From Terriglobia bacterium (GTDB lineage: Bacteria; Acidobacteriota; Terriglobia; Bryobacterales; Bryobacteraceae): 53,434 bases of DNA. Both the position numbers and the translations under genes were made by a program. The stretch's first letter is position 1, and the number at the start of each line of letters is the position of its first letter. The stretch lies in assembly GCA_020073365.1 (NCBI GenBank), contig JAIQFL010000021.1, positions 1-53,434 of the forward strand. The letters are read 5' to 3'. A model generated the notes under the pieces. That model saw only the letters and a list, made by a program, of their open reading frames with translations, was not told the DNA's origin and ran no database searches. Below, in pieces: positions 25,618 through 33,874 of the stretch.

Positions 25618-25887
25618 ATGCTCCGCTACCACGTGGCTTTCCACCTTCCACGCACGGCCGGCGAACTGGTTGTAGCGGAGGTTCTCGATTTTCCTGGGGC
25701 GGTTACTCAAGGATTCGATTTGCCCGACGCCCGGCTGATGGTCGCGAGCGTCATGGAAGACCTCGCGCATATGCTTTTGGAAGAAGGCAAGCCGCTGCCA
25801 ACTCCCAACGCTGACGCGACGGCACCTGACGCCGACTTGATCGAGCTCGTCCCACTGTCCGTTCACGTTGGGGCTCTGCGAGTGTGA
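25618..25887 (+). CDS. hicB: HicB-type antitoxin
   Basis: 89 residues starting at ATG 25618. The sequence has the partial RNase-H-like HicB pattern: MLRYHVAFHLPR, AEVLDFPGAVTQGFDLPDAR, MVASVMEDLAHMLLEEGKPLP. HicB binds and blocks the mRNA-cleaving HicA toxin. The stop overlaps the GTG start of the following hicA gene by four bases (GTGA). No DNA-binding tail is seen, so any autorepression would need another factor or the complex. Confidence 0.88.
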   Translation: MLRYHVAFHLPRTAGELVVAEVLDFPGAVTQGFDLPDARLMVASVMEDLAHMLLEEGKPLPTPNADATAPDADLIELVPLSVHVGALRV

Positions 25888-26072
25888 AGCGGCACCAACT
25901 GCTCAATCACCTGCAGCGCCAAGGTTGCTGTTTGGACCGCGAAGGCGCACGCCACTCGATCTACACAAACCCGGCCAACGGTGCTAAGGTGCCCGTTCCG
26001 CGCCATGGCGAGATCGATAACCGCCTGGCACGCAAGATTTGCGAACAGCTTGCGATCGAACCGATCCGCTGA
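25884..26072 (+). CDS. hicA: HicA-type toxin
   Basis: 62 residues from GTG 25884. It is the small double-stranded-RNA-binding-like HicA fold: MKRHQLLNHLQRQGCCLDRE, then the catalytic His in GARHSIYTNP, and KVPVPRHGEIDNRLARKICEQL. It cleaves mRNA when released from HicB. Start overlap with hicB implies coupled translation; the antitoxin-first order is one of the two known orders for hic modules. Confidence 0.92.
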   Translation: MKRHQLLNHLQRQGCCLDREGARHSIYTNPANGAKVPVPRHGEIDNRLARKICEQLAIEPIR

Positions 26073-26147
26073 CTGCCCGGGCGTGTCCCGGCCACGCAAG
26101 TGCAGCAGCCGCGATTTTTCGAGAGTGTGTTGTCGTCGACTTGGCGG

Positions 26148-26172
26148 ACAGAGACAAGAATGACCGTTGTTA
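26148..26172. repeat. Palindromic repeat, family A variant
   Basis: A diverged copy of the 5041 and 48093 elements, sharing the core CAAGAATG and a CGTTGTTAC end. It lies between the convergent hicA and cytochrome genes and reaches the cytochrome stop codon. Confidence 0.6.
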
Positions 26173-26496
26173 CAGCGTCTTTAGATACGCGATCAGGTCG
26201 TCCTTCTCCGAATCCCCCAACATGTCCTTATAAGCCGGCATCCCGTTGCCGCCCTCGTCGATCTTGGTGCGAATGTTAGGTTCGGTGGGCTTTTTGCCGT
26301 TCGACAGCTTGTCTTTTTTGAACAGCCCCTTCAGCCCCGGCCCCATCTTCTTGTCTTCGCTGTCGGCATTGTGGCACACGCCGCATTGCTGAAAAACTTC
26401 CTTCCCCTTCTCGGCATCGCCTTTAGCGGCCGGCCAGGCGGCCACCGGCGCGGCGACCAGAGTCACACAGATAGCCCAAACGCGAAATCGATCCAT
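26170..26496 (-). CDS. Secreted class I cytochrome c
   Basis: About 108 residues from ATG 26496, preceded by GGGAGGGG nine bases upstream. A signal peptide (DRFRVWAICVTLVAAPVAAW) leads to a single haem-binding CGVCH (38-42), GPGLKGLF, and a distal Met in NGMPAYK (Met86), closing with LIAYLKTL. It is a small periplasmic electron carrier. Partner oxidases or reductases are not encoded nearby. Confidence 0.93.
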   Translation of the reverse strand: MDRFRVWAICVTLVAAPVAAWPAAKGDAEKGKEVFQQCGVCHNADSEDKKMGPGLKGLFKKDKLSNGKKPTEPNIRTKIDEGGNGMPAYKDMLGDSEKDDLIAYLKTL

Positions 26497-26667
26497 GCTT
26501 GTCAGCCCCTCCCGTAGTTCCAATCCATATCTTACAATCTTCTCCAAAAGCTTGGACGCCGGCTTGCGAGATTTCGCATTAAAACGGCGTTAAGGCGCCA
26601 CGCGGTTTCGGTTTTTTCTTGTAAACTATTGATTCTGTGTGTACCGCCACGGTCGCGGCGGTTTGGG

Positions 26668-27147
26668 TCAGGCCAGTTGTTTTCTGGGCCTTGGGAGATC
26701 CGCAATATTGACCACTTCCCGGTCGAAGATGGTCATGTCCTGCACCAGCCGCGACACATCCGCACCTTCGTCCACGACAATCTCGTGCTCGATCCAATCC
26801 GACAACGGAATATTGCGGAAGTACATCCGCTCCTGCAGCACCAGACTTTTGCGGTTGTGTAGAAGCATGCGGTTTTCGCGCGTATAGTGGCGCTGTTCGA
26901 CGGTCAGTTCGTTCAGGAAGTTATCGAGCGCCTGGCGTCGCGCGCCTTCCTCGGCGGCGCGTATCGCGTTTTCGAAGGATAGTTTCACGCCTATCCTTTC
27001 GGCGTCCACTGCGCCGCGCTCCGTGGCCAGCATTTCCCGTTGTTCGGCCAGTTTCACTTCCATCCGCGATTGCATGATGAACCAGGACAGGAGGCCGGAC
27101 GCAAGCGCCACGAACCCAGGCAACAGAATCCACAGGAGGGGTTCCAT
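26668..27147 (-). CDS. Membrane-anchored coiled-coil protein of unknown function
   Basis: 159 residues: an N-terminal membrane helix (WILLPGFVALASGLLSWFIM), then a long charged helix (MEVKLAEQREMLATERGAVD) predicted to be coiled coil, and a C-terminal globular part with LQERMYFRNIPLSDWIEHEI and DREVVNIADLPRP. No family with known function is recognised. It precedes the cytochrome c gene on the same strand by 171 bases. Confidence 0.75.
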   Translation of the reverse strand: MEPLLWILLPGFVALASGLLSWFIMQSRMEVKLAEQREMLATERGAVDAERIGVKLSFENAIRAAEEGARRQALDNFLNELTVEQRHYTRENRMLLHNRKSLVLQERMYFRNIPLSDWIEHEIVVDEGADVSRLVQDMTIFDREVVNIADLPRPRKQLA

Positions 27148-27237
27148 GGGGTCAATATTATCCGCAGCGCAGGCCTCAACACTAGATCCCGAAAGGTAAA
27201 CAACGAACCATAACCAAGGGCAACGAGGCTAGCCTGC

Positions 27238-28086
27238 CTACACCTGGGTGCCGTCGATTTTCTGGCCGGGAAGCGTGTACTTCAGCTCGCCGAAGCGGAA
27301 TCCGAACAGAGGCCCGAACACCGCGGCCAGGCGCGCCTGGAGACCGGCCCCGAAGCCCTGGTATTTCCCGAGGAATACGGCGCGGCCCAGCAGGAAATCG
27401 GCGCGTTCGAACGCGGTGTACGCATCGCGGCCGTGGTGGCGTACGCGCACGGCGGGGACCAGCAGAATCTTCTTCGAACCCTTGCGGATCTGCGTTGCCA
27501 GATCGGCATCGCTGCCGAACTGGCCGTAGCGTTCGTCGATCTGCCGAATGGCCTTGATGAGAAGGACGCGCATCATGAGCGCCGCGCCGCGCGGGTATAC
27601 CACCGGCACCGGTTCGACCCCGGGGGGCTGAGCCGGGGCCCATTCGCCGTCGGGAGGCAGGTGGCCGAGTTGCGCCGCCGGGCGGCCCTCGCCATCCACC
27701 AGCAGCGGGCAAACGGCGGCGGCTTCCGGGTGGGAATCCAGGACTTCGGCCAGGCGGACCACGGTAGCCGGCTCGACCTCGGTATCGTCGTGTAAGAAGA
27801 AAACATACTCGGCATCCGCCGCGCGCCATCCCAGGTTCAGCGCCTTGGTGAGCCCGAAGTTCTTGGGAAGCCGGATGAACTGGGTCCTGGGGAAGTCGGC
27901 ATCCAATTCCGCGCTTCCATCGGAGGATCCGTTGTCCACCACAATGATCTGCAGTCGGTCGCGGCCTTCGCATTTCTCGAGGGATTCCAGGCACCGCCGC
28001 AACATCTCCAGCCGGTTGTGCGAGACCACCGCCACCGAAACGCGCGGCGGCTGTTTTTCCTGTTCCGATTTCTGTTGTGGCGTCAA
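27238..28086 (-). CDS. Family 2 glycosyltransferase
   Basis: About 282 residues of the GT-A fold: VSVAVVSHNRLEMLRRCLES, IIVVDNGSSDGSAE, FGLTKALNLGWRAADAEYV, the metal-binding acidic FLHDDTEVEP, and FGSDADLATQIRKG further on. It probably adds sugar to a rhamnose-type or O-antigen-like surface glycan; acceptor unknown. The first in-frame start codon is a TTG at 28086; since the first 14 residues are polar and non-conserved, the real start may be slightly different. A family B palindrome lies upstream. Confidence 0.88.
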   Translation of the reverse strand: MTPQQKSEQEKQPPRVSVAVVSHNRLEMLRRCLESLEKCEGRDRLQIIVVDNGSSDGSAELDADFPRTQFIRLPKNFGLTKALNLGWRAADAEYVFFLHDDTEVEPATVVRLAEVLDSHPEAAAVCPLLVDGEGRPAAQLGHLPPDGEWAPAQPPGVEPVPVVYPRGAALMMRVLLIKAIRQIDERYGQFGSDADLATQIRKGSKKILLVPAVRVRHHGRDAYTAFERADFLLGRAVFLGKYQGFGAGLQARLAAVFGPLFGFRFGELKYTLPGQKIDGTQV

Positions 28087-28135
28087 GCCAATAGCATAAC
28101 GCGCCTTGGCTCACCTCACTGCATGTGACGCAGAG

Positions 28136-28162
28136 GTGGGACAGGCGCTTCCGCCTGTCGAG
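28136..28162. repeat. Palindromic repeat, family B
   Basis: GTGGGACAGGCG-CTTC-CGCCTGTC forms an eight-base stem in the intergenic gap between the TPR protein and the glycosyltransferase. Confidence 0.85.
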
Positions 28163-28181
28163 TCATTTTCGTGAACGGTTC

Positions 28182-29792
28182 TTACCCCGCGAAGTGCATT
28201 TTTTGGACCAGGGAATGGAAGCCGGGCAATCGGTGCGAGCTGGCGAATTTGGCATCCCGCAGGAAGATTAAGCCGGACGAGCGTTGGCGGTAGGCCTCCT
28301 CCAACAGGGTCAGGGCGCGCTGGTCATCCCCCAGGACCAGGGAAACCGAGCCCATGTCAAAGGGCGACACATACCGCTGTTTGGCAAGCAACTCCAGTTG
28401 ATGGAAGAGACGGACGCTCTCGTCTCGCTGGCCATGCCGCCCGTAGGCGCAGGCCAGCACGGAAATAGCGTGAGGATTACCGGCCGAAAACTGGCGCGCG
28501 CGGGAAAGCGCCGCGTCCGCTTCGGCGGCACGGCCCTGGGCGCGGTAGATGTTGGAAAGCAACACCTCCGCCGTGGCCGTGCCGGGCGCGAGGTCGGCCG
28601 CGTGGCGCGCCTGCTCCTCAGCCCCGCTAACGTTTCCCGCCAGCATGTAGGCATGAGCCAGGTTGAGGCTGCTGAATACCGAAAACGGATCGAGTTGAGC
28701 CGCGCGACGCAACTCCGACAGGGCCTCCTGCAAGCGGCCCTGATCGCGCAGGAACATCCCGTACCACAGGTGCGCCTCGGGCAGCGAGGGATTCAACTCC
28801 AGGGCGCGCCGGTACTCGCGCTCCGCCGCTGCCCATTTCCAGTCGTATGCCTCGATGATGGCGGCGAGCGAGACGTGTCCCTCGGCGAGCCCCGGGTCGA
28901 TATCCAGAGCGCGTTGCGCCGCGCTCCGCGCCTGTTCCATTCCTTCCTTGGGAGATATGTACCCGAACTGAGCCAACACGTTGTAAGCGTCCGCGAGCCC
29001 GGCATACGCCGGGGCGAACTGCGGGTCCCGCGCCACAGCCCGGTTAAAGGAATCGATACTGTCGTGGAAGGATTGCTCCGTCTGGCGGTCCATCAGGTAG
29101 CGGCCGCGAATATAAAGATCGAGCGCCGTTGGGTCCGGCTCGTGGATCGCCTTCCGCGCCGTCTCAGCGGGCCGCAACCGCGCCGTCTCGGCGGGCCTGA
29201 ATCGCCAGAATGCCGTGATCCCCAGAAGGGCAAGCACCGCAACCGCGGCAATCATAGCCCACCTGGGACGGGGCCAGATCCTGCCGGTGGGGGCTCGCGC
29301 GGCAAACTGTTTGCCATCAACGGGTTCACTGGCAAGCACCACCAGTTCCGCGGGTAGTTCCAGTTGCCGTTCCACGGATGGTTCCGCGGCCGCTTCGACA
29401 GCCGGTACCGGCGGTTCAGCGGGCTGGGCCGGGGCCGCCTGGGTCTGTTCCTCAATCCGGCACCGGAAGACGGGGACGTAGGTGCGCTTGGGCAGGTCGA
29501 TCACGACCAGGTCATCCGCGCCCGGCCCGGCATAGTATTGGGCCAGGCGGACCCGCAGATTGCGGGCCTGCACGCGGACGATCGGGTCCATCCGCGGATC
29601 GAACTCGTCGCCGCGCTCGAAAACGACCACCCCCAGCGAATACTCCTTGAGCGAGCCGGTACGGCCGGCCAAGGTCTCTTCCACGACGAAACGCAAAAGC
29701 CGGCACAGACTGGGTGACGATGACAGCGGCGGTCCGGACACGATCCGGTCCAACTGTGCGGCCACTAAGTCGGGTTGAAAGGTGTTCTGCAC
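28182..29792 (-). CDS. Membrane TPR protein with N-terminal transcription-regulator-like domain
   Basis: 536 residues from GTG 29792. Residues 1-115 form a domain seen in many Solibacter-type membrane regulators: LLRFVVEETLAGRTGSLKEY, FDPRMDPIVRVQARNLRVRL, LPKRTYVPVF, which has a winged-helix-like wing end. A Pro/Ala linker and a membrane helix (AMIAAVAVLALLGITAFW) lead to TPR repeats (about 225-530) such as AFAPAYAGLADAYN-like and EAHLWYGMFLRDQGRLQEAL units. The arrangement recalls CadC/ToxR-type membrane-bound regulators. A small internal duplication (RLRPAETAR twice) follows the helix. It is divergent from the aldolase gene, with 123 bases between. Confidence 0.8.
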   Translation of the reverse strand: MQNTFQPDLVAAQLDRIVSGPPLSSSPSLCRLLRFVVEETLAGRTGSLKEYSLGVVVFERGDEFDPRMDPIVRVQARNLRVRLAQYYAGPGADDLVVIDLPKRTYVPVFRCRIEEQTQAAPAQPAEPPVPAVEAAAEPSVERQLELPAELVVLASEPVDGKQFAARAPTGRIWPRPRWAMIAAVAVLALLGITAFWRFRPAETARLRPAETARKAIHEPDPTALDLYIRGRYLMDRQTEQSFHDSIDSFNRAVARDPQFAPAYAGLADAYNVLAQFGYISPKEGMEQARSAAQRALDIDPGLAEGHVSLAAIIEAYDWKWAAAEREYRRALELNPSLPEAHLWYGMFLRDQGRLQEALSELRRAAQLDPFSVFSSLNLAHAYMLAGNVSGAEEQARHAADLAPGTATAEVLLSNIYRAQGRAAEADAALSRARQFSAGNPHAISVLACAYGRHGQRDESVRLFHQLELLAKQRYVSPFDMGSVSLVLGDDQRALTLLEEAYRQRSSGLIFLRDAKFASSHRLPGFHSLVQKMHFAG

Positions 29793-29915
29793 GGAAGCGC
29801 CTCAATTGAAGTGGCTGATTGGTTCAGACGCACAGTGGGCCTATTGGTCACGGGTAACAAGTGCAAGATCTTACGCGACGCCAGGCGGTCCCGCCGCATG
29901 ATAGCGTAGGAACTG

Positions 29916-30587
29916 ATGAATTCCAGAGAGATTCTTGCCTTCATCACAGAGGTCGGTATCGTCCCGGTGGTGCGTACATCCACCGCGGAAGCCGCCGTTC
30001 AAGCCATTGAAGCCATGTACCAGGGCGGCGTGCGCGCCGCCGAGATCACCATGACGGTGCCGGGAGCGATCCGAGCCTTGGAGAAGGTGGCGGACCGGTT
30101 CGGCGGAAAGATTATGCTGGGCGCCGGCACGGTGCTGGATCCCGAGACGGCGCGTGCGTGCATGCTGGCAGGCGCCGAATTCTTCGTCACGCCCAGCCTG
30201 CGGGTTTCCACCATCGAGATGGTGAAGCGTTATTCCAAGGTCATCTGTCCGGGAGCCCTCACTCCCACGGAAGTGCTGACTGCCTGGGAAGCCGGTGCGG
30301 ATGTGGTGAAGATCTTCCCCTGCGGCAACGTAGGAGGGCCGAAATACATCAAAGCGCTCAAGGGCCCCTTCCCGCAGATCGAGATGATACCCACCGGGGG
30401 CGTCAATCTTGAGACTGCCGGCGAGTTCCTGAAGGCCGGCGCCTGTGCCATCGCGGTGGGCGGCGAGCTGGTGGATGCGAAATCCATTAAGGAAGGCCGA
30501 TTCGACGTGATCGAGGACCGCGCCCGCCAGTATCTGGCGGTAATCGCTAAAGCGCGTTCGGAGATGAAGGCTGCAGCCGGGGCTTGA
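29916..30587 (+). CDS. eda: KDPG/KHG aldolase
   Basis: 223 residues of the class I aldolase family that splits 2-keto-3-deoxy-6-phosphogluconate into pyruvate and glyceraldehyde 3-phosphate. The Schiff-base Lys132 lies in DVVKIFPC, Glu43 in AAEITM is the general acid/base, and GAGTVLD, FFVTPS, CPGALTPTE and IPTGGV complete the barrel. A GTAGGAA ribosome site precedes ATG 29916. No Entner-Doudoroff dehydratase is next to it; a mobile island follows directly. Confidence 0.95.
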   Translation: MNSREILAFITEVGIVPVVRTSTAEAAVQAIEAMYQGGVRAAEITMTVPGAIRALEKVADRFGGKIMLGAGTVLDPETARACMLAGAEFFVTPSLRVSTIEMVKRYSKVICPGALTPTEVLTAWEAGADVVKIFPCGNVGGPKYIKALKGPFPQIEMIPTGGVNLETAGEFLKAGACAIAVGGELVDAKSIKEGRFDVIEDRARQYLAVIAKARSEMKAAAGA

Positions 30588-30596
30588 AGCGGGTTG

Positions 30597-30613
30597 GTGG
30601 GACAGACGATCGC
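30597..30613. repeat. Half palindromic repeat, family B, at the left intron edge
   Basis: GTGGGACAGACGATCGC is one arm of a family B hairpin; the partner arm is missing because the intron sequence begins here. Confidence 0.65.
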
Positions 30614-31481
30614 CGGGATAAACCGGCATGCAATAAGGAATGAAAGAGTCCAACAGGAAAGGAGCAGCGAATCCATCCTGACCCCGAGTCTTGCGGAGCG
30701 CATCGCGAGGTGCGGTCAGAAGCGTAGACAGGGGCAGCGACGGGCAGGGTATTGAGCTTCGAAAACCACAAACTGAAGTCGCCGACCCTGTCGTCTGAAG
30801 GGGAAGGCAACACGCTGTTTCGGCGCTAGATCGCGAGCCGGACGGCGGACCCACGTAGTCTGAGACCCCTGGCACGCCGCGAAATTGCATGCACGCGAAC
30901 CGGGAGACCCCATTGCCGACTGTACGCGCAAGCGGCAGTCCGGCCGGAGAAGGCGAAAGCCGCACGTCCGGCATGCACGGTAGTGGGGAGTCGGATGGAG
31001 CCGAAGTACCGATGAAGCCACCGAACAATGCAACGGGCCAACTGCGCGGAGCAGCGGAAGTGGTGGAGGGAAGGGCGCCAACCCAGGAGAACGTTCAGAA
31101 GGCACGCGCGGTTCCGGCACAGGACGGAGGGGCCGCGTCACAGGGCCTGAAGGGCGTGCGGAAAACCGCAAGGGAAAGGAAGCAGGAACGGTTCACCACG
31201 TTGCTGCACCATCTGACCGTGGATCGGCTTCGGGACAGCTACTACGGCTGAAACGTGAGGCTGCGCCGGGAGTGGACGGGGTGAGGTGGGCAGAATACGA
31301 AGACGGACTGGAACCACGGCTGAGAGATCTGCACGAACGGGTACACCGGGGAAGCTACCGGGCACCGCCGTCACGGCCGGTTTATCTGCAGAAACCGGAC
31401 GGTCGGCAGAGGCCGATCGGCATCGCGACGCTGGAAGACAAAATCGTACAGCAAGCGGTGGTGACGATCCTCAATGCCATA
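30603..31481 (+). mobile_element. Truncated group II intron, left copy
   Basis: About 400 bases of non-coding intron RNA-like sequence precede a reverse transcriptase remnant. It aligns, in short blocks, with the minus strand of 33746-34123: GGGATAAACCGGC, AATGAAAGAGTC, ACAGGAAAGGAG, GAAGGCAACAC. Such structured leaders before an LtrA-type frame are the 5' domains of group II introns. The copy ends abruptly at about 31481, where an unrelated recombinase cassette begins; domains V and VI are absent. The exact 5' boundary is uncertain by about 10 bases. Confidence 0.8.
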
Positions 31482-31484
31482 TAG
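31012..31484 (+). pseudogene. ltrA: Truncated, frameshifted group II intron reverse transcriptase
   Basis: The first frame (ATG 31012 onward) ends QERFTTLLHHLTVDRLRDSY and then meets a stop at 31249-31251. The next part, LKREAAPGVDGVRWAEYEDG and onward to DGRQRPIGIATLEDKIVQQA, is in another frame, so one indel lies near 31246. After TILNAI the gene stops at 31482-31484, exactly where intron homology ends. The YADD catalytic block, maturase and endonuclease parts are missing. It cannot be active. Confidence 0.9.
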
Positions 31485-31490
31485 CATCCA

Positions 31491-31649
31491 GTGCCGGTCG
31501 GCGATGCCAAAGTGTCCTTCACCGTCAGACTCTCGCGCAGTCTGGTAGCCAGACTCCGCGATTACGCCGCTTCCACCGGATTGACCTTGAGCGAAATCGC
31601 CAACCGTGCCTTTTCGGCGGTACTGCATCGCGGGGGAGGTCGTGGCTGA
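31491..31649 (+). CDS. Small ribbon-helix-helix protein
   Basis: 52 residues from GTG 31491. The sequence KVSFTVRLSRSLVARLRDYA, then STGLTLSEIANRAFSAVL, has the beta-strand plus two-helix pattern of Arc/CopG/MetJ-type DNA-binding proteins. It is the first gene of the cassette between the intron remnants, 7 bases past the reverse-transcriptase stop, and is followed by an overlapping frame and the recombinase. It may control recombinase expression or assist recombination; that is inference. Confidence 0.65.
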   Translation: MPVGDAKVSFTVRLSRSLVARLRDYAASTGLTLSEIANRAFSAVLHRGGGRG

Positions 31650-31956
31650 CCGGCCGCCAGGTCGGCAACGGACGCTACGGCTGGAATATCAATTTGATCG
31701 ACTGTTGCCAGAGAAGCTGGCGCAAGCGTATGAGCTGCTCGTGCCCACCAGAGTCCGGCCGACAGCCGGGGCCGCTACCGGACAAACCGGCGGCGATCAG
31801 GAGGTTCTGAATGACGCGATCGGCCGCTATCTACGCTCGTGTGTCCTCGGATCGCCAGAAAGAGAATCACACGATCTCCAGCCAATTGGCGGCACTGGAA
31901 GAGTATGCCGGCAGCCATGGATACCTGGTTCCACCCGAGTGGCGCTTCCAGGATGA
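31639..31956 (+). CDS. Possible small protein upstream of the recombinase
   Basis: An open frame starting at GTG 31639, overlapping the end of the ribbon-helix-helix gene, encodes RLEYQFDRLLPEKLAQAYELL and a Thr/Gly-rich tail. The first 45 residues look like genuine protein; the part beyond 31811 overlaps the recombinase for about 146 bases and is probably not native, so the real gene may end earlier or be shifted. Family unknown. Confidence 0.35.
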   Translation, partial: VVADRPPGRQRTLRLEYQFDRLLPEKLAQAYELLVPTRVRPTAGAATGQTGGDQEVLNDAIGRYLRSCVLGSPERESHDLQPIGGTGRVCRQPWIPGSTRVALPG

Positions 31957-33874
31957 AGGCTACAGCGGCGCCACTCTGCTGCGGCCCGGCCTGGAAGCCT
32001 TACGAGACCTGGCGGCGGCAGGACACATCGAGGTGGTCCTCGTCCACTCGCCCGACCGACTGAGCCGGAAGTATGCCTACCAGGTGCTGCTGGCCGAGGA
32101 GTTGTCGCGCTGCGGCGTGGAACTGGTCTTCATGAAGGCGCCTTCCGGTGCTACGCCTGAAGATCAACTGCTGGTGCAGTTCCAGGGCATGATCGCCGAA
32201 TACGAACGGGCGCAGATTGCCGAGCGGAGTCGCCGCGGCAAGCGCCACCGTGCTCACCAAGGATCGATCAACGTGTTGTCGGGCGCCCCGTACGGTTATC
32301 GCTATGTGAAGAAGAGCGACACCGCGGCGGCATTCTACGAAGTTGTCGAGTCCGCAGCCTCCGTCGTACGCCAGGTGTATGAGGTATACACGCAGCAAGG
32401 TCTCAGCATCAACGCGATTGCCCGCATGCTCAACGAACGTCAGATTCCAACCAGGACGGAGACGACGCGCTGGGAACGATCTACGGTCTGGGGGCTGCTG
32501 CGGAACCCGGCGTACCGAGGCCGGGCATGTTATGGCAAGACCGAGCTTCGTCCACGCCAGCGAATCACGCGACCGCTGCGGCAACGCAACGGGCTGGCCA
32601 GCCGCGATAGCGCCCATCACCAACGACCGCGCCAGGACTGGATCGAGATGGCCGTTCCCGCCTTGGTCAGCGAAGAGACCTTCGCGCTGGCTCAAGAGCA
32701 GTTGGACCAAAACAAACGGCATTCGCCCCGGCGCACGATTGAGCCGACCCTGTTACAGGGAATGCTGGTTTGTGAGCGGCTCTATCGCACCTCGACGCCA
32801 ACCTCCGCACGCCGGCTCTGCTACTACCGCTGCCTTGGCTGCGACGCGTATCGTCATCTCAAGGGCGCCGTCTGCGACAATCCGCCGGTACGTCAGGACC
32901 AGCTTGATGCAGTGGTCTGGAAGGAGCTCATGCGGTTGCTGGAAGATCCCCACATCATTCAGGACGAGCTGAACCGCCGGCTCGAAGTGGCCAAGAATGC
33001 CGATCCGTTGAAGCAGCGAGAAGACCAGTTGCGCCGGGATCATGCACGACTGGGGAAAGGTATGGACCGCCTACTGACTGCCTACCAGGAAGGTCTGGTG
33101 AGCCTGGAACAACTCCGTTGCCGGATGCCAGAACTCCGCAAGCAAAATCAGGCGGTTCAGGCCGAACTGCTGTCGTGGGAAACGGCCGCCAGCGATCAAA
33201 CCAAGTATCTGCGGCTCAGCGAGACGCTGGCTGACTTCCATGCACGGCTGCGGGAGCGGGCGGAGACGCTGGACGTGCCGGAACGGCAAAAGATTCTACG
33301 GCTGCTTGTGAAAGAGATCCTGGTAGGCCGGGAGACGATCACCATCCGGCACTCCATTCGGATGCCGAACTCCGCGCCGGAACCGAGCCGTGTCCAAGTC
33401 CACGACATAATTCACCTTCTTCCGCGTGATCCCGACGTAGAGCGCATCCAACGCATCATGCTGGCAGTCGCTGCTGCGAAGCAGGTTGATGTTGACGTGG
33501 TGCAGCAGCGCGGTGAACCGCATCTTCGGGTCTCCCTTGGCTGCTCGACGTACACGGTCCAGCCCGCTTGGCCCGCTCTCCCGGCTCGGTGTCCGGTACG
33601 GGTTAGGCTCTTCCGCGTTCTCCTTGGTCAACGGCCTTCCCTCCACGATCTCCTTCGGCCCTCCCCTGCCTGCGTTCGACCGCTTCGTTGGTACTATGCC
33701 GCTGTGCGACTCCCTTTCGCCGTACACGTGGGACTTATAGCTCATCGCCTTCTCCCACCGATCCGCCCCCTACTGGCTGCGAATGGCCACAGGGCCTCTC
33801 GGTTCTCGCGCGTGAAGTTTCCATGCATGCCTGGGGTCTTTGACTCCGCAGTGCCTGTGACGTACTTGCGATAG
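31811..33874 (+). CDS. Large serine recombinase with read-through C-terminus
   Basis: Residues 1-150 form the resolvase-type catalytic domain (IYARVSSDRQ, nucleophile Ser12; VVLVHSPDRLSRK; IAEYERAQIAERSRRG). A recombinase domain follows (GAPYGYRYV, SINAIARMLNERQIPTR, LLRNPAYRG), then a zinc-ribbon pattern (VCERLYR and YYRCLGC) and a coiled coil to about residue 515. Such enzymes integrate or excise mobile DNA. After about residue 527 (33391) the frame runs into the antisense of the right intron remnant, giving about 160 foreign residues up to 33874; the natural C-terminal end has been lost or replaced. The catalytic part looks complete, so activity is possible but uncertain. Confidence 0.88.
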   Translation: MTRSAAIYARVSSDRQKENHTISSQLAALEEYAGSHGYLVPPEWRFQDEGYSGATLLRPGLEALRDLAAAGHIEVVLVHSPDRLSRKYAYQVLLAEELSRCGVELVFMKAPSGATPEDQLLVQFQGMIAEYERAQIAERSRRGKRHRAHQGSINVLSGAPYGYRYVKKSDTAAAFYEVVESAASVVRQVYEVYTQQGLSINAIARMLNERQIPTRTETTRWERSTVWGLLRNPAYRGRACYGKTELRPRQRITRPLRQRNGLASRDSAHHQRPRQDWIEMAVPALVSEETFALAQEQLDQNKRHSPRRTIEPTLLQGMLVCERLYRTSTPTSARRLCYYRCLGCDAYRHLKGAVCDNPPVRQDQLDAVVWKELMRLLEDPHIIQDELNRRLEVAKNADPLKQREDQLRRDHARLGKGMDRLLTAYQEGLVSLEQLRCRMPELRKQNQAVQAELLSWETAASDQTKYLRLSETLADFHARLRERAETLDVPERQKILRLLVKEILVGRETITIRHSIRMPNSAPEPSRVQVHDIIHLLPRDPDVERIQRIMLAVAAAKQVDVDVVQQRGEPHLRVSLGCSTYTVQPAWPALPARCPVRVRLFRVLLGQRPSLHDLLRPSPACVRPLRWYYAAVRLPFAVHVGLIAHRLLPPIRPLLAANGHRASRFSRVKFPCMPGVFDSAVPVTYLR
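33392..33745 (-). pseudogene. ltrA: Group II intron reverse transcriptase remnant, right copy
   Basis: The minus-strand frame starts SYKSHVYGERESHSGIV, runs through IVEGRPLTKENAEE and RFTALLHHVNINLLRSS, then jumps to CQHDALDALYVGITRKK and ends at VNYVVDLD. In a complete LtrA about 65 to 90 residues separate these two parts, so there is an internal deletion. The homology stops at about 33392 where recombinase sequence begins. It is inactive and is in the opposite orientation to the left copy. Confidence 0.9.
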
